Source: Tribonema minus
Taxonomy: Eukaryota > Sar > Xanthophyceae > Tribonematales > Tribonemataceae
Direction of reading: 5' to 3'
NCBI GenBank assembly: GCA_017506865.1
Contig: JAFCMP010000519.1
Coordinates: 1-64,000 of the forward strand
DNA length: 64,000 bases
Positions 62,909 through 64,000 of the stretch are shown here, in pieces. The stretch's first letter is position 1; every line of letters starts with the position of its first letter. The position numbers and the translations under genes were made by a program. Under the pieces are notes generated by a model that had not been told where the DNA came from, did not search any database, and saw only the letters and a list, made by a program, of their open reading frames with translations.

Positions 62909-64000
62909 TTCAAATTGGCCTTGCCACATGCATGCGCATGCCACAGCACCAGTTTAGTTCTCGCTGTCCGCTCATCATGACAGCGTGCCTGCCACTCTGC
63001 TGATTCTTTGTTGTCCAGGCTGCATATGGTTGGGTCGTGCATGCCACAAGCAGGAGAAGCCAGCCGTGTGCATGCGTCGGGCAAGGACGATCGCGGCACG
63101 CGGCGCGTTGAGATTGGGGCCCAAGGAGAGGACGGCCATACGGCGATAGCATTGGAAGTTTGGTGGTGCGGGGGGGTGCGGGGGAGGGGGGCGGCGGGGC
63201 ATCAGCAGGCAGAGCAGAGAACGCAGCGGCTGTTGAGAGCAGCAACTTTTTGAACTGTGGTACATGGCTGATGACAATGCATATATGCATTTTCATGCAA
63301 GCCCTGTGTGTACTGTGTCGTGTTGCATTGCATGGTGAACGCACATGCAACTCATACACGCTTATGATGTTGTCATGCTGCGTTAAGCCGTATATTGTGG
63401 CCTGCAAAAGCACATCATACGGTCTCGCACTTGCCTTCTTCGTGTGTTGGCTGCACCACCTGGACATCACGTGACATTATTTCATAACGCTTGCACGATG
63501 TTGCTTGCTGGAGGCACCTCATGTGACTGTAAGTTAGGTGGCACCGCATGATGTTTGCTAGCAAAGGAGATCACATGACCACTTTCAGCAGCACATCAGT
63601 GATTCTGTGCTCTGGTGCAGTGGCGCATCTTGTGATGTGAGCTGAGCATGACTTGGCACAACACACAATGTCAGTATGATGCCTTACACATATGATGCCC
63701 CAAGAGCGAACGTCGGGATGTTCCTGTTTCACCAAATGACCTAAACCCTAGCCCTAAGGCCATGATGTCCAAGATGTTCCATGCACCTGACATCTTGTGG
63801 TATCATATGGGACCCCAACAGGTCCACCTGTGTTTCCATTTCTCGAAGCACATGTTCCAGGTCGTTCTGTGCACGGGTTGCAACATTTGCTGTTCTCAGA
63901 TTGCTTTTATACTCCATTTTTAAAGTCAATCCTACAGGTGTCTGTGCAGTGCACATATGCAGCAAACATATGGAGGTCGATGCATTTGTGATTAATATCG
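62909..64000. other. No gene recognised; telomere-like CCTAAACCCTAGCCCTAA at 63,741
   Basis: Short frames only. The telomere-like segment (63,741-63,758) keeps the orientation of the terminal array. Confidence 0.5.

Overview
The window is the left end of a eukaryotic chromosome. It opens with about 540 bp of CCCTAA repeats, the C-rich strand of a TTAGGG-type telomere, and continues into a repeat-rich subtelomere. Host genes have many introns with GT-AG (mostly GTGAG donors) and one GC-AG boundary. CAG/CTG and CGG runs are common. Two host genes have plant-like architectures (an NB-ARC-LRR protein and a 7TM-RGS protein), and a TGTAA lies just after one stop codon, as in chlorophyte poly(A) signals. 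A green alga is my best guess; this is inference, and I cannot name the species.

Layout: 1-543 telomere. 544 to about 12,730: an old, broken Ty3/Gypsy chromovirus joined directly to the telomere. It carries gag, protease, a captured C5 cytosine DNA methyltransferase, RT-RNase H, integrase, a chromodomain and an extra C-terminal domain. 13,205-24,964 (+): a host NLR gene (helical N-terminal domain, NB-ARC, 23-residue LRRs) whose introns are full of small dispersed repeats. 25,298-28,231: a pogo/DDE_1-type DNA transposon with clear terminal inverted repeats. 28.3-30.4 kb: fragments of an unrecognised plus-strand gene. 32,534-38,111 (-): a young, whole-looking LTR element that encodes Gag but no Pol. 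38.65-41.40 kb: a tandem/inverted repeat structure with a 5'-truncated LINE inserted in it. 41,405-42,589: an orphan single-exon ORF. 43.6-45.3 kb (-): an unrecognised gene with a CGG-expanded 3' end. 45.5-49 kb: a perfect hairpin, a tandem array of about 185 bp units, and little else. 49.8-52.2 kb: a second, broken Gag-only relative. 52,964-59,166 (+): a complete nine-exon 7TM-RGS gene. 59.2-64 kb: mostly non-coding, with a LINE 3' tail and a 715 bp hAT-type non-autonomous transposon.

The strongest points are the methyltransferase-bearing chromovirus at the telomere, the NLR gene and the 7TM-RGS gene. In both host genes the splice phases agree across all exons, which is good evidence for the models. 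The genes do not form an operon-like unit. What they share is a subtelomeric setting shaped by transposons, where immune-receptor genes and self-targeting chromatin-reading retroelements are often found in other lineages.
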